Source of the DNA: a virus
DNA: 57,523 nucleotides
Reading direction: 5' to 3' (one strand)
IMG/VR virus record: IMGVR_UViG_3300008107_008233
Location: 1-57,523 of that record
A model generated the notes under the pieces. That model was not told the DNA's origin and ran no database searches. It saw nothing but the letters and a program-made list of their open reading frames with translations. Shown here one piece after another: positions 8,501 through 17,627 of the stretch (within the stretch, counting starts at the first letter, position 1; each line of letters starts with the position of its first letter). Made by a program: the position numbers and the translations under genes.

Positions 8501-9612
8501 TTGCTAAAGATATTAGAGATTTTACTAATGAAAATTCTATTAAGGCAGCAAAATTTTATTTTGAAGCTTCTGGAAATTCTTTATTGACAAACGGAGTATT
8601 TGGGGAAGTTCAAGAAAGTATCACAGCGTTTAAAGCAGTAAGAGATTATTCAAAATTGGCAATTAATAATCAACTGAATAATAAAAATTTCTCTCTAGTG
8701 CCCGATCCTCTTACTGGATCAAATAATAATATTAATTCTTGTGCCAATATCCAAAGTAATATTGATAATCTTGTTGGAATTATTACAACAACACTTTCGA
8801 TAGGAAACCTGAGTTCACTGCCATCAGTTTCATATGGAAGTACAATATTTACAACTAATGTTGGTGTATCAACTTTACCCCATTTCTATAAATCTGGTGG
8901 AATTGTAAAGATTAATATAATTCGTCCTTTTGATGGTGAAGTTGTTTATTTTGATGATCTATATTTTTCTGTAACAAAAGTTACAGTAATTGAAGGTGGA
9001 TCTGGTTATGTAAATGTTCCTGAAGTTGTAATTGATCCACCAACTACTGAATGGGGAATTCCAGCACAAGCTGTTGTTGAACTTCGAAATGGATCAATTG
9101 TTGGAGTCGAACTTGTATCTAATGGTAGAGGATATACATCTTTACCTAGAGTTAATGTCATATCGAGTGATGTTGGAATTACAACTGCAAAAGTGGAAAT
9201 TCAAATCACGCCTACATACTATTTTATAACTAAAGCAACTCCGGTTGTTTCTGGAATTACTACTGTAACTGTTACTGATAACCTACCATATTCTTCTGGA
9301 ATTGGAACAAGCGTTTATTTCTATAAGCAAAGTAGAGTATTAGCATCTGGTCATTCCCTTGAATATATTGGTTCTGGTACTGAAATTAATGATGCCATTC
9401 CGTTTAATGGTGGAGTTCCAATTCAAGAAAATGAAACTGAATCTATTGATGGAGGCATCGTTGTTTTTACTTCAACAGATCAATCTGGAAACTTTAGAAT
9501 TGGTGACGGTGTAATTGTTAATCAGGCAACAGGAACAATTTCTGGGGTCTTTTATTCGAAAAGTTTATTCTCAACAATCACCCCATTTATCCTAGCACTA
9601 GGAGGAGATTAA
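5566..9612 (+). CDS. Large virion structural / tail-fibre protein
   Basis: A 1348-residue late protein. Residues 1-45 (GSIIRIKRS...PGKKPQ...LQTGELALNTFDAELYVKR) match the virion-attachment head seen in many phage fibre proteins. Residues about 60-290 read as a parallel beta-helix (YVTKDGNDTNTG, ATIKGAV, PIVLPDNVSVVGDS). Internal repeats follow: FTCPSGPGIVTYPSGNLGY at about 382 and 483, and C-x-RDLG-x-x-(I/V)DAI-x-TDVFTGGNKYSRDFT at about 682 and 825, with a diverged copy near 967. The C-terminus (QSGNFRIGDGVIVNQATGTI...TPFILALGGD) is a recurring cyanophage structural ending. It is probably a baseplate-proximal fibre or adhesin. The exact virion position is not deducible here. Confidence 0.8.
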   Translation: MSGSIIRIKRSAVPGKKPQVSDLQTGELALNTFDAELYVKRVRAGIGTDIVKIGVGATVTNILYVTKDGNDTNTGKKLGDAKATIKGAVADSSEGTVVKVSAGVYIEDNPIVLPDNVSVVGDSLREVSVIPQNQADLFHVGKGCYVAEMSYLPLDGQSLPYAIFAFDPNNRRYIDQSPYIQNCTNFIPESIGLQVDGTKALGPLKSMVLDSYTQYNPNGVGASMTNEGYAQLVSLFTICDNIAVYCGSGGACDLTNSNSSFGNYGLVADGVGPLKYKGVLSENLEVNQDTFVVDLSTPTLKIVNASYDNTTGLITAYTNVPHEFSVGMNVELNNLGFQCSPIPSPINVINAVYDRVSGIATIYTQDPHNLVVGLGVSVVGLGFTCPSGPGIVTYPSGNLGYDFKVLPIGFGNTFFAINVGTSTLPHTYVSGGKVFNLYEYFIEKQNRNVTNAIYDHVSGIATITLSGDHNFSVGYAAKIVGLGFTCPSGPGIVTYPSGNLGYVFKVDKVVDDETFSVNVGASTLPHTYVSGGTVESIGRAYPSGKSGNIFRVSAVAPGRYLDAYDSIVANKKEIQDKSLAAIAIQHPDFYFPGDEQTNPRSRYYDAYRLIQKNRQEIVDKSLSSIAVGFPSNFYFPDQTETNSRSRYYDAHQLIINNRQYIVDAAWNAAVTVYPGISSTQQKCKRDLGFFIDAIATDVFTGGNKYSRDFTLQYFNNGTPISNGLVGEEIQSNYAFNEAANLMKLAITNNLPYVDLSITADPDPNSYPPPYGIPGYTIGNDNPYSCVDVQDNIDNLVGIVTSVIGAGNTSLLLTFNENLGISTILKCARDLGYLVDAISTDVFTGGNKYSRDFTKQYFNNGVPISNGLVGEVSQSLYAFNSVKSYAKKAVTNQLNYKDVGISSGPSIYGGVGIALTVYPSGNPDSCADVQTNIDNLVGIVTSVIGSGSLSYLTSFNENSGLFDESITKCQRDIGYIIDAVAKDIRDFTNENSIKAAKFYFEASGNSLLTNGVFGEVQESITAFKAVRDYSKLAINNQLNNKNFSLVPDPLTGSNNNINSCANIQSNIDNLVGIITTTLSIGNLSSLPSVSYGSTIFTTNVGVSTLPHFYKSGGIVKINIIRPFDGEVVYFDDLYFSVTKVTVIEGGSGYVNVPEVVIDPPTTEWGIPAQAVVELRNGSIVGVELVSNGRGYTSLPRVNVISSDVGITTAKVEIQITPTYYFITKATPVVSGITTVTVTDNLPYSSGIGTSVYFYKQSRVLASGHSLEYIGSGTEINDAIPFNGGVPIQENETESIDGGIVVFTSTDQSGNFRIGDGVIVNQATGTISGVFYSKSLFSTITPFILALGGD

Positions 9613-9618
9613 TTTAAA

Positions 9619-9960
9619 ATGGCACTAGCACTTAATGTATTCAGAACCATTACTAAAGTAGCAACTACAACTCCAGTTGGAATTTATACTGCTCCTGTTG
9701 GATATAGTGGAGTTGTTCTTCTATCTCAAGCAACAAATATTGGTGCTCAATCTCAAGAGATATCAGTTGATCATGTTAGAAAAATTGCTGGAATTGCAGT
9801 TACAACTGAGATGCTTAAAAATTTTCCAATTTCTGCAAATGATAGTGCAAGTTTGGCAACTGGAAAACTAATTCTTGAATCTGGAGATTCTATCAAAGTA
9901 TCTTCAAATACAAATACAAATGTTAAAGTAATTTTAAGTATTTTAGAGACTCTTAACTAA
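9619..9960 (+). CDS. Small virion-associated protein
   Basis: 113 residues, 6 bases after the large structural gene, with GGAGG before the start. Beta-rich and low in charge: TTPVGIYTAPVGYSGVVLLSQ, then ATGKLILESGDSIKVSS and LSILETLN. This composition matches small capsid-decoration or fibre-connector proteins that form beta-sandwiches. The ESGDSI...V pattern resembles cupin/jelly-roll-like phage proteins. No catalytic motif. The location inside the late fibre operon supports a structural role. Confidence 0.7.
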   Translation: MALALNVFRTITKVATTTPVGIYTAPVGYSGVVLLSQATNIGAQSQEISVDHVRKIAGIAVTTEMLKNFPISANDSASLATGKLILESGDSIKVSSNTNTNVKVILSILETLN

Positions 9961-9962
9961 AA

Positions 9963-12900
9963 ATGACAAAGTATACTAGCGGTAGACAAAGAGATTTACA
10001 GATTGGTATTAAGTCATATACCGAAGGAAGTACTGCATTAGAGGTTATTGGAAATGTTGGTATAGGAACAACATTAGCAACTTCTGATCTCACAGTAGTC
10101 GGTGATGGTTTATTTACTGGAGTTGTTACTGCTAGAAAATTTGTTGGTGAAGTTGAAATTACAACTATAGATTTTGAAAATCTAAACGTTAAAAATCTAA
10201 CTGTAACTGGATTTGCCACAGTTAATCAATCTTTAACTACTGGTGTGGTTATATCTGGTGTTGCCACAATTAATCAATCAATCACCACCAGTTCTATCAT
10301 TGGGTTTGCTAGTGTTGGTGTCGCAACAATCACTACACTAGATGCTGACTATATTGATGCTTTCATAGTTACTGGTAGGACAAGATTGTCAACCGGTGAA
10401 ACTGGCATCAATATTACCCAAGATACAATCAGTGGTCCAAGTATAATTTATATTGATCCTGCTGGCGTAGGAGTCAATACTGGAATTGTAAGAATTAAGG
10501 GTGATTTATATGTAGATGGGACAGAATTCATCGTTGATTCTACGACCATCGAACTTGCAGATTTTAACGTTGGCATTGCCACAACCGTAGGAAGTAACGT
10601 ACTTTTAGATGGTGCTGGAATTGGAATTGGTTCTACCAATATAAGAAAATATTTTACTTATTCATATACTAGCGATTCATTAAAATCCAGTGAAAATTTT
10701 GATATTGGTGTAGGAAAAACTTATAATATTGGTGGAACTGAAGTTCTTACTTCAACTCGATTAGGATCTGGTGTCACAGATTCTAACTTAAGGAATGCAA
10801 ATCCTGGAATTATTTCAGATAGACCAGCAATATATGCAGCAGAAACAGATAGAATAAATGATTATCTACTTCTTTATGATGATAGTCAAGTTTCTTTAAG
10901 AAAAATTTCTTTACAAGAAGCTTCTATTCAAGGTGTTCAAGGTACTCAAGGTGTTCAAGGATTGCAGGGATTCCAGGGACTTCAGGGGGATCAAGGAACT
11001 CAAGGTACTCAAGGAGATCAAGGTGTTCAGGGTGCTCAAGGTCTTGGATTCCAGGGTACTCAAGGATCTCAAGGTACTCAAGGAGATCAAGGAACTCAAG
11101 GACTTCAAGGTACTCAAGGTTTGGGTGCTCAAGGTACTCAAGGTATTCAAGGTGAGCAGGGAACTCAAGGAACCCAAGGAGATCAAGGAACTCAGGGTGC
11201 CCAAGGTCTAGGTGTTCAAGGATCTCAAGGAACCCAAGGGGATCAAGGTACTCAAGGAACCCAAGGAGATCAAGGAACTCAGGGTGCCCAAGGTCTAGGT
11301 GTTCAGGGATCTCAAGGTATTCAGGGTGAGCAGGGAACTCAAGGTGTTCAGGGTGTTCAAGGATCTGGAGTTCAAGGTACTCAAGGTACTCAAGGAGATC
11401 AAGGTACTCAAGGTCTTCAAGGTGTGGGTTCTCAAGGTGCTCAGGGAATTCAAGGAGAGCAGGGTACTCAAGGTCTTCAAGGTCTTCAGGGAGATCAAGG
11501 AACTCAAGGACTTCAGGGTACTCAAGGTTTGGGATCTCAAGGAACTCAAGGAATTCAAGGAGAGCAGGGAACCCAAGGAACTCAAGGAGAGCAAGGAACT
11601 CAAGGAACTCAAGGTTTGGGTGTTCAGGGGTCCCAAGGTACTCAAGGAATTCAAGGAGATCAGGGAACTCAAGGTCTCCAAGGTACTCAAGGTTTGGGTA
11701 TTCAAGGAACTCAAGGAACTCAAGGAACTCAAGGAATTCAAGGTTCGGTAAATAATTTTCAAGGTACTCAAGGCGCTCAAGGAACTCAAGGACTTCAGGG
11801 AGATCTTGGTAGATTAAGGGTTTATAAACAATCTGATCCACCAACAGGTGTTCAGGAAGGAGATATTTGGGTTGATATTGACAATGGAGTCATCTATACT
11901 TATTATGCTGATACTGATACTAGTTCAGCTCAATGGGTTGAATTTGGACCAGATCCAACTGGACCTCAAGGTGTTCAGGGTCTTCAGGGCAATCAAGGTA
12001 ATCAGGGAAATCAGGGAAAACAGGGAACTCAAGGATTCCAAGGTAATCAAGGATTGCAAGGAGTTCAAGGCACTCAAGCAAATCAAGGTACTCAAGGATT
12101 CCAAGGTAATCAAGGTACTCAAGGTCCATTAAGTAATTTTCAAGGTACTCAAGGTCCATTAAGTAATTTTCAAGGAACTCAAGGAACTCAAGGAACTCAA
12201 GGTACTCAAGGTGCTCAAGGTACTCAAGCAAATCAAGGTACTCAGGGATCTTTAAGTAACTTTCAAGGTGTTCAGGGATCTTTAAGTAATTTCCAAGGTA
12301 CTCAAGGAAGGCAAGGACTCACTGGTCGAGGTAATGATGGTCCTCAAGGAATTTCTGGAGAGTTTGCCGGCCAAGGTGTTCAGGGATCTTTAAGTAATTT
12401 CCAAGGTGTTCAAGGTAGAGCTGGAATTGTAACAGGTCAAGGTGCTCAAGGTCTAACTGGAGATGCTCCCGATAACCAGGGCACTCAAGGTACTGCTGGA
12501 TTACCTGGAGACTTCCAAGGTACTCAAGGTCCATTAAGTAATTTCCAGGGGGCACAAGGACCTCGTGGTGGGGGACAAGGTACTCAAGGTGCTCAAGGAC
12601 GTGATGGATTATTTGCTGGTCAAGGCGCACAAGGTCCATTAAGTAATTTTCAAGGTCTTCAAGGTGCCAAGAATGATAATCAAGGTACTCAAGGTGCCAA
12701 GAATGATAATCAAGGTACTCAAGGTGCCAAGAATGACAACCAGGGAACTCAAGGAACTGCTGGTAATGATGGAACACCCGGAGATTTTCAAGGAACTCAA
12801 GGATTCCAAGGAACTCAAGGTGTTGGAAGTCAAGGTGTTCAAGGAATTTCTGGTGGAGGTCAAGGAACCCAAGGTGTTCAGGGTAACTTGAGTAATAATC

Positions 12901-14321
12901 AAGGTACTCAAGGAAATCAAGGTGCAATAAACAATAATCAAGGAACTCAAGGATCTCAAGGAACTCAAGGATCTCAAGGTACTCAAGGTGATCAGGGGAC
13001 ACAAGGACTTCAGGGTCTTCAGGGTGCTCGTGGAAATTTCCAAGGCACTCAAGGTGCTCAAGGTGCAATAAACAATAATCAGGGTACTCAAGGAACACAG
13101 GGTACTCAAGGTAATCAAGGTCTTCAGGGTGGGGGAAGTCAAGGTTCTCAAGGAACTCAAGGTGCAATAAACAACAATCAAGGTACTCAAGGTACTCAAG
13201 GTGCAATAAACAACAATCAAGGTACTCAAGGAAATCAAAGTACTCAAGGTACTCAAGGAAGACAAGGAACTCAAGGACTTTCTAATCAAGGTACTCAAGG
13301 CACTCAAGGTGCAATAAACAACAACCAAGGTACTCAAGGAAATCAAGGTACAGTAAACAACAACCAAGGTACTCAAGGTGTTCAAAGTGCCCAGGGTAAT
13401 CAAGGACTTCAGGGAGGTGGAGGTCAAGGAACTCAAGGTCTCCAGGGATCTTTAAGTAATTTTCAAGGAAATCAAGGTCTTCAAGGATCAATAAACAATA
13501 ATCAAGGTACTCAAGGTACTCAAGGTAATAATGGGGGGCAGGGTTCCCAAGGAATATCAAATCAGGGTGTTCAGGGTGTTCAGGGCAACTTGAGCAATAA
13601 TCAGGGTACTCAAGGTACTGAAGGACCTCCTGGGAATTTCCAGGGCACTCAAGGTATTCAGGGTGTTCAGGGACTTCAAGGTGTGGGTTCACAAGGACCT
13701 CAAGGTGCTCAGGGTATCTTAAGTAATAATCAAGGAACTCAAGGCACTCAAGGTGCAATAAACAATAATCAAGGAACTCAAGGAACTCAGGCTACTCAAG
13801 GTCCTCAAGGAAGGCAGGGTACTCAAGGTCTTTCTAATCAAGGTGTTCAGGGATCATTAAGTAACTTTCAAGGTACTCAAGGTACTGAAGGACCTCCTGG
13901 GAATTTCCAGGGTACTCAAGGTATTCAAGGTTCTGGGGGTCAAGGTGCTCAAGGACTTCAAGGACTTCAGGGTGGAGGAACTCAAGGAACTCAGGGTATT
14001 CAGGGAATCTTTGGTCCAGCAACAATTCCAGGAATTACAACTACATCTGTATACACTTTGAAACTTGCGGATAATGGTAAGCACGTAAGTATTTCTACAG
14101 GTGGAATTATTGTTCCCCCAAATATTTTTAGTGCTGGTGAAAATGTTGTAATGTTTAACAATTCTCTATATAAACAAAATATCACCGCTGGAACTGGCAT
14201 AACTATGTACAATGCCGGTACTGCCTCTACTGGAAATAGAACTCTTTCTGGAAGAGGGGTTGCAACTGTTCTTTGTTTAAGTCCAAACGTATTTGCAATT
14301 TCTGGAGCTGGATTAACATAA
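9963..14321 (+). CDS. Collagen-like tail fibre protein, 1452 aa
   Basis: Residues 1-320 form a beta-rich head with repeated GIATIN/GVATI-type strands. Residues about 322-1348 are collagen-like Gly-X-Y triplets in which Y is nearly always Gln and X is often Thr (GTQ, GDQ, GLQ). The first block (322-610) is broken at intervals by a two-residue unit (GL, GV or GS before the next Gly). A folded insert (about 613-667, YKQSDPPTGVQEGDIWVDI) interrupts it. The second block is broken by seven-residue units such as GSLSNFQ and GAINNNQ. A beta-rich tip (1350-1452) ends the protein. Collagen-like phage fibres form trimeric triple helices; the tip would bind the host or the next protein. There is no proline in Y and few cross-linkable lysines. 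Confidence 0.88.
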   Translation: MTKYTSGRQRDLQIGIKSYTEGSTALEVIGNVGIGTTLATSDLTVVGDGLFTGVVTARKFVGEVEITTIDFENLNVKNLTVTGFATVNQSLTTGVVISGVATINQSITTSSIIGFASVGVATITTLDADYIDAFIVTGRTRLSTGETGINITQDTISGPSIIYIDPAGVGVNTGIVRIKGDLYVDGTEFIVDSTTIELADFNVGIATTVGSNVLLDGAGIGIGSTNIRKYFTYSYTSDSLKSSENFDIGVGKTYNIGGTEVLTSTRLGSGVTDSNLRNANPGIISDRPAIYAAETDRINDYLLLYDDSQVSLRKISLQEASIQGVQGTQGVQGLQGFQGLQGDQGTQGTQGDQGVQGAQGLGFQGTQGSQGTQGDQGTQGLQGTQGLGAQGTQGIQGEQGTQGTQGDQGTQGAQGLGVQGSQGTQGDQGTQGTQGDQGTQGAQGLGVQGSQGIQGEQGTQGVQGVQGSGVQGTQGTQGDQGTQGLQGVGSQGAQGIQGEQGTQGLQGLQGDQGTQGLQGTQGLGSQGTQGIQGEQGTQGTQGEQGTQGTQGLGVQGSQGTQGIQGDQGTQGLQGTQGLGIQGTQGTQGTQGIQGSVNNFQGTQGAQGTQGLQGDLGRLRVYKQSDPPTGVQEGDIWVDIDNGVIYTYYADTDTSSAQWVEFGPDPTGPQGVQGLQGNQGNQGNQGKQGTQGFQGNQGLQGVQGTQANQGTQGFQGNQGTQGPLSNFQGTQGPLSNFQGTQGTQGTQGTQGAQGTQANQGTQGSLSNFQGVQGSLSNFQGTQGRQGLTGRGNDGPQGISGEFAGQGVQGSLSNFQGVQGRAGIVTGQGAQGLTGDAPDNQGTQGTAGLPGDFQGTQGPLSNFQGAQGPRGGGQGTQGAQGRDGLFAGQGAQGPLSNFQGLQGAKNDNQGTQGAKNDNQGTQGAKNDNQGTQGTAGNDGTPGDFQGTQGFQGTQGVGSQGVQGISGGGQGTQGVQGNLSNNQGTQGNQGAINNNQGTQGSQGTQGSQGTQGDQGTQGLQGLQGARGNFQGTQGAQGAINNNQGTQGTQGTQGNQGLQGGGSQGSQGTQGAINNNQGTQGTQGAINNNQGTQGNQSTQGTQGRQGTQGLSNQGTQGTQGAINNNQGTQGNQGTVNNNQGTQGVQSAQGNQGLQGGGGQGTQGLQGSLSNFQGNQGLQGSINNNQGTQGTQGNNGGQGSQGISNQGVQGVQGNLSNNQGTQGTEGPPGNFQGTQGIQGVQGLQGVGSQGPQGAQGILSNNQGTQGTQGAINNNQGTQGTQATQGPQGRQGTQGLSNQGVQGSLSNFQGTQGTEGPPGNFQGTQGIQGSGGQGAQGLQGLQGGGTQGTQGIQGIFGPATIPGITTTSVYTLKLADNGKHVSISTGGIIVPPNIFSAGENVVMFNNSLYKQNITAGTGITMYNAGTASTGNRTLSGRGVATVLCLSPNVFAISGAGLT
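10925..14010 (+). repeat. 9-bp based tandem repeats coding Gly-X-Gln
   Basis: Long arrays of units such as CAAGGTACT and CAAGGAACT, with longer copies nested inside. An example is three successive 30-bp units coding GAKNDNQGTQ at about 12664-12753. Near-identical arrays recur in the gene at 15225. Such DNA is prone to slippage and recombination, so fibre length should vary between isolates. Confidence 0.9.
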
Positions 14322-15199
14322 TGACTGTAGTATCAATTATTATGGGATTTTTAGATAATCCCGAGCCACCTCCCGCAAGTCAAGTTGAATTTACAGTTCC
14401 CGGAACTTATATTTGGGAAGTTCCTAGGGGATTGAAAAGTATTTCAACTCTATTAGTCGGTGGTGGTGGAGGAGGAGGTCGTGGTTCAAGTGGTAATGAA
14501 ACCGGCGGCGGCGGCGGTGGCGGTCTCCGGTATAATAATACTGTTGAAGTTTATGGTGGTGAAAGTTTAACTATTGTTGTTGGATATGCTGGAACTGGAT
14601 CAACGGTAGATAATCGTACTGGCGGTTCTGGTGGACCAAGTCAAATTTTACGAGATAATAATGTCATCATAGAGGCAGGTGGTGGAGGAGGCGGTCAACT
14701 TACAATTGGCGCTGGTGGTACTGGTGGTACTGGAACATCAATTGATAGTTTGACAGTTTTTGGTGGCAATGGTGGAACTGGTGGGTATCAAAATGGTACT
14801 CGTAATGGTGGCGGCGGTGGAGCTGCCGGATATTCCGGCAATGGCGGTAATGGTGCAATTGGCGGAACTGCAAATCCTGGCGGCGATGATGGTCAAGGAG
14901 GCGGTGGCGGTGGTGGTGGTGAATCCCAGTTTGGTGCTGGTGGCGGCGGTGGAGTAGGTATATTTGGAGAGGGACCATCTGGTACTGGTGGGCAAAATGG
15001 TACATCAACTCAAGCTGCTTTTCCAGGTCTTGGTGGTTCTGATGGAGATGATGGAAATTTAAGAGATGGTGGAATTTTATATGGTGGTGGCGGCGGCGGT
15101 ATGGATGGTGGTAATGGTGGTAATGGTGGTAATGGAGCAGTGAGAATATTATGGGGAGATGGTAGATCTTTTCCATCAACTAACGTTGGGAATATTTAA
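14321..15199 (+). CDS. Glycine-rich fibre tip / adhesin-like protein
   Basis: The start ATG at 14321 overlaps the previous stop by one base (TAATG). In-frame codons upstream (from 14273) are the shadow of the fibre gene. The 292-residue protein begins with VEFTVPGTYIWEVPRGLKSI, a small beta strand motif common in phage fibre and glycine-rich cell-wall-binding proteins. Many Gly runs follow (GGGGGGG, GGNGGTGG, GGNGGNGGNGG). Such polyglycine-II arrays form the receptor-binding tips of T4-like adhesins (gp38 type). It lies straight after a fibre gene, as adhesins do. Host binding is an inference. Confidence 0.8.
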   Translation: MTVVSIIMGFLDNPEPPPASQVEFTVPGTYIWEVPRGLKSISTLLVGGGGGGGRGSSGNETGGGGGGGLRYNNTVEVYGGESLTIVVGYAGTGSTVDNRTGGSGGPSQILRDNNVIIEAGGGGGGQLTIGAGGTGGTGTSIDSLTVFGGNGGTGGYQNGTRNGGGGGAAGYSGNGGNGAIGGTANPGGDDGQGGGGGGGGESQFGAGGGGGVGIFGEGPSGTGGQNGTSTQAAFPGLGGSDGDDGNLRDGGILYGGGGGGMDGGNGGNGGNGAVRILWGDGRSFPSTNVGNI

Positions 15200-15205
15200 T
15201 AAATA
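15198..15205 (+). promoter_or_regulatory. Late promoter AATAAATA
   Basis: It overlaps the stop of the glycine-rich gene and lies 20 bases before the next fibre gene. Confidence 0.5.
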
Positions 15206-15224
15206 TTAAAAGAGAAAATCAAAA

Positions 15225-17627
15225 ATGCCCACACTTAATTTTCCTGATAATCCATCTATAAATGATATTTACGCTATAGGAAATAAGCGTTGGATTTATA
15301 ATGGAGAGGGGTGGAAATTATTACCACAAGATCCTATAATTGGACCCCAAGGAATTCAGGGAATACAAGGTGTTATTGGTATTCAGGGTATAATAGGACC
15401 TGCAGGAACATCGGTTAATATTGTTGGGTCGATTACATCAAAAACATCATCAATTGGATCTACTGTCTTAACGTTTAATGATACGGTTTATCCTTGGTAT
15501 CCACCAGGATTTGGAGATGGTGTACTTGCCCAAGATACTGGTAATTTATGGGTTTTTGATGGAACTATTTGGGTTAATGTTGGAAAAATTACTGGACCAC
15601 AAGGTACTCAGGGACGTCAAGGACTTCAGGGTGTAGGTTCTCAAGGAACTCAAGGAACCCAGGCTACCCAAGGTCCTCAAGGAAGGCAGGGTACTCAAGG
15701 TATTCAGGGTCTTCAAGGTACTCAAGGTGTTGGATTTCAAGGAACCCAAGGTACTCAAGCTAATCAAGGTACTCAAGGTCTTCAGGGTGGATTAAGTGCC
15801 CAGGGAACACAGGGTACTCAAGGTATTCAAGGAAGGCAGGGTACTCAAGGTCTTCAGGGTGGATTAAGTGATCAGGGAACACAGGGTACTCAAGGTATTC
15901 AAGGACTTCAGGGGCAAACGGGACCTCAAGGAACTAGAGGATCTCAAGGATTCCAGGGAACTCAAGGAGTTCAAGGTACTCAAGCAAATCAAGGTACTCA
16001 AGGATTCCAGGGAACTCAAGGATTCCAGGGAACTCAAGCAACTCAAGGTACTCAAGGTACTCAAGGTATTGCCGGTACGACACAAGGTACTCAAGGTGTT
16101 CAAAGTGCTCAAGGAGTTCAAGGTACTCAAGGTACTCAAGGTATTGCCGGTACGACACAAGGTACTCAAGGTGTTCAAAGTGCTCAAGGTCTTCAAGGAC
16201 TTCAGGGAACTCAAGGACTTGGAACTCAAGGAAACCAAGGTACTCAAGGTGTTCAAAGTGCTCAAGGAGTTCAAGGTACTCAAGGTACTCAAGGATTCCA
16301 GGGAACTCAAGGATTCCAGGGAACTCAAGGTGCTCAAAGTGCTCAAGGAGTTCAAGGTACTCAAGGTACTCAAGGTATTGCCGGTACGACACAAGGTACT
16401 CAAGGTGTTCAAAGTGCTCAAGGTCTTCAAGGACTTCAGGGAGTTGGATCTCAAGGTACTCAAGGACTTCAAGGTCCTCAAGGTCCTCAAGGACTTCAAG
16501 GTCTTCAAGGAGTTGGATCTCAAGGTACTCAAGGTCTTAAGGGTGATCAAGGTGCTCAAGGACTTCAAGGTCTTCAAGGAGTTGGATCTCAAGGCACTCA
16601 AGGTCGTCAGGGTCTTCAAGGTCCTCAAGGACTTCAAGGACTTCAGGGAGTTGGATCTCAAGGCACTCAAGGACTTCAAGGATCTTCCGATGGCGGATTA
16701 ACAGTCTTTAATGATATAACTACAAATCAAACTTGGTCTGTTGGCATTCTTTCCGTAACATCTGGAATTGCCAAAACAGCACATGTTTCTTCTACAAAAC
16801 TTCAATTCAATCCTTCGACTGGAGCACTTGGAATTGGTACAATAATTGATATTGTTCCTTACGATACTTTAAATTCCGGTACTTTATCCTGGGAAGGTTC
16901 TGCTGGACAGTTATTCAGTATTACAAATAATCTTACTTCCGGAAGTATTTTCAGTGTTAATGATGTTTCTGGAATTCCTGCTATTGATGTCGATGCTAAT
17001 GGGACTATTGAACTTGGTCCTTTTGGTGGAAACATTGGAGTAGGAACTACAAATCCAACTCAAAAACTTGATATTGTTGGTAATATAAGATTGAGGAATG
17101 GTCTTTATGATTTCTTCAATAATGTTGGTGTCGCCGGTAGTGTTTTAATCTCTACTGGTGCTGGCGTGAGTTGGGTAAACTTTAGTGGTGGTGCAACGCT
17201 TCAAAACGATACGACAACAAATGCAACCTGGTATCCAACTTTATCTAGTGCTACTACCGGTACTTATACCACTGCATATGTTTCTAATACAAAACTTCAA
17301 TTTAATGCTTCTACCGGAACTTTATCAGCAACAGTATTCACATCACTATCTGATGAAACTCAAAAGACTAATATAAGACCAATTGAAAATGCTCTTGATC
17401 TTGTAAAACAAATGAACGGTGTTAAATACGATTGGAAAGATGAGCATAGTCAATCTTCAGTTGGTGTGATCGCACAAGAAGTAGAAAGAGTTCTTCCAGA
17501 AGTTGTAACTACGAATGATCAAGGATTGAAGACAGTCTCATATGGAAATATTGTTGGTGTATTAATAGAAGCAATTAAAGAACAGCAAATACATATTGAA
17601 GAATTGGAGAGAAAATTGAATGCCTAA
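15225..17627 (+). CDS. Collagen-like tail fibre with C-terminal S74 chaperone
   Basis: An 800-residue fibre. The N-terminal cap (1-40, ending W[14 protein letters not shown]) is followed by a short collagen stretch. A small domain (about 63-125, [15 protein letters not shown]) precedes a collagen-like block of Gly-X-Gln triplets (125-485). A beta domain with two copies of an NDxTTNxTW...TKLQFNxSTGxL unit runs to about 705. The end is an intramolecular chaperone of the endosialidase/peptidase S74 type (about 705-800: [40 protein letters not shown], coiled-coil C-terminus). The Ser before Asp in SDE is the expected self-cleavage residue. The chaperone trimerises the fibre and is then cut off. 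The end overlaps the next gene by 8 bases. Confidence 0.92.
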   Translation: MPTLNFPDNPSINDIYAIGNKRWIYNGEGWKLLPQDPIIGPQGIQGIQGVIGIQGIIGPAGTSVNIVGSITSKTSSIGSTVLTFNDTVYPWYPPGFGDGVLAQDTGNLWVFDGTIWVNVGKITGPQGTQGRQGLQGVGSQGTQGTQATQGPQGRQGTQGIQGLQGTQGVGFQGTQGTQANQGTQGLQGGLSAQGTQGTQGIQGRQGTQGLQGGLSDQGTQGTQGIQGLQGQTGPQGTRGSQGFQGTQGVQGTQANQGTQGFQGTQGFQGTQATQGTQGTQGIAGTTQGTQGVQSAQGVQGTQGTQGIAGTTQGTQGVQSAQGLQGLQGTQGLGTQGNQGTQGVQSAQGVQGTQGTQGFQGTQGFQGTQGAQSAQGVQGTQGTQGIAGTTQGTQGVQSAQGLQGLQGVGSQGTQGLQGPQGPQGLQGLQGVGSQGTQGLKGDQGAQGLQGLQGVGSQGTQGRQGLQGPQGLQGLQGVGSQGTQGLQGSSDGGLTVFNDITTNQTWSVGILSVTSGIAKTAHVSSTKLQFNPSTGALGIGTIIDIVPYDTLNSGTLSWEGSAGQLFSITNNLTSGSIFSVNDVSGIPAIDVDANGTIELGPFGGNIGVGTTNPTQKLDIVGNIRLRNGLYDFFNNVGVAGSVLISTGAGVSWVNFSGGATLQNDTTTNATWYPTLSSATTGTYTTAYVSNTKLQFNASTGTLSATVFTSLSDETQKTNIRPIENALDLVKQMNGVKYDWKDEHSQSSVGVIAQEVERVLPEVVTTNDQGLKTVSYGNIVGVLIEAIKEQQIHIEELERKLNA
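15600..16680 (+). repeat. Collagen-coding tandem repeat array
   Basis: The same CAAGG-based units as in the 9963 gene. It includes three near-identical copies of a unit containing [17 protein letters not shown] (near 16070, 16140 and 16376), evidence of internal duplication. Confidence 0.85.

Noticed and set aside
10925-14010. CRISPR array
   Set aside because: The repeats are contiguous codons without unique spacers; no Cas genes are near.
10924-14025. Long reverse-strand and alternate-frame ORFs rich in Leu/Glu or Ser/Leu across the collagen arrays
   Set aside because: They are direct by-products of the 9-bp repeats, have no start signals and are opposite a clear fibre gene.
15546-16701. 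Similar long ORFs in other frames across the second collagen block
   Set aside because: Same repeat artefact as above.
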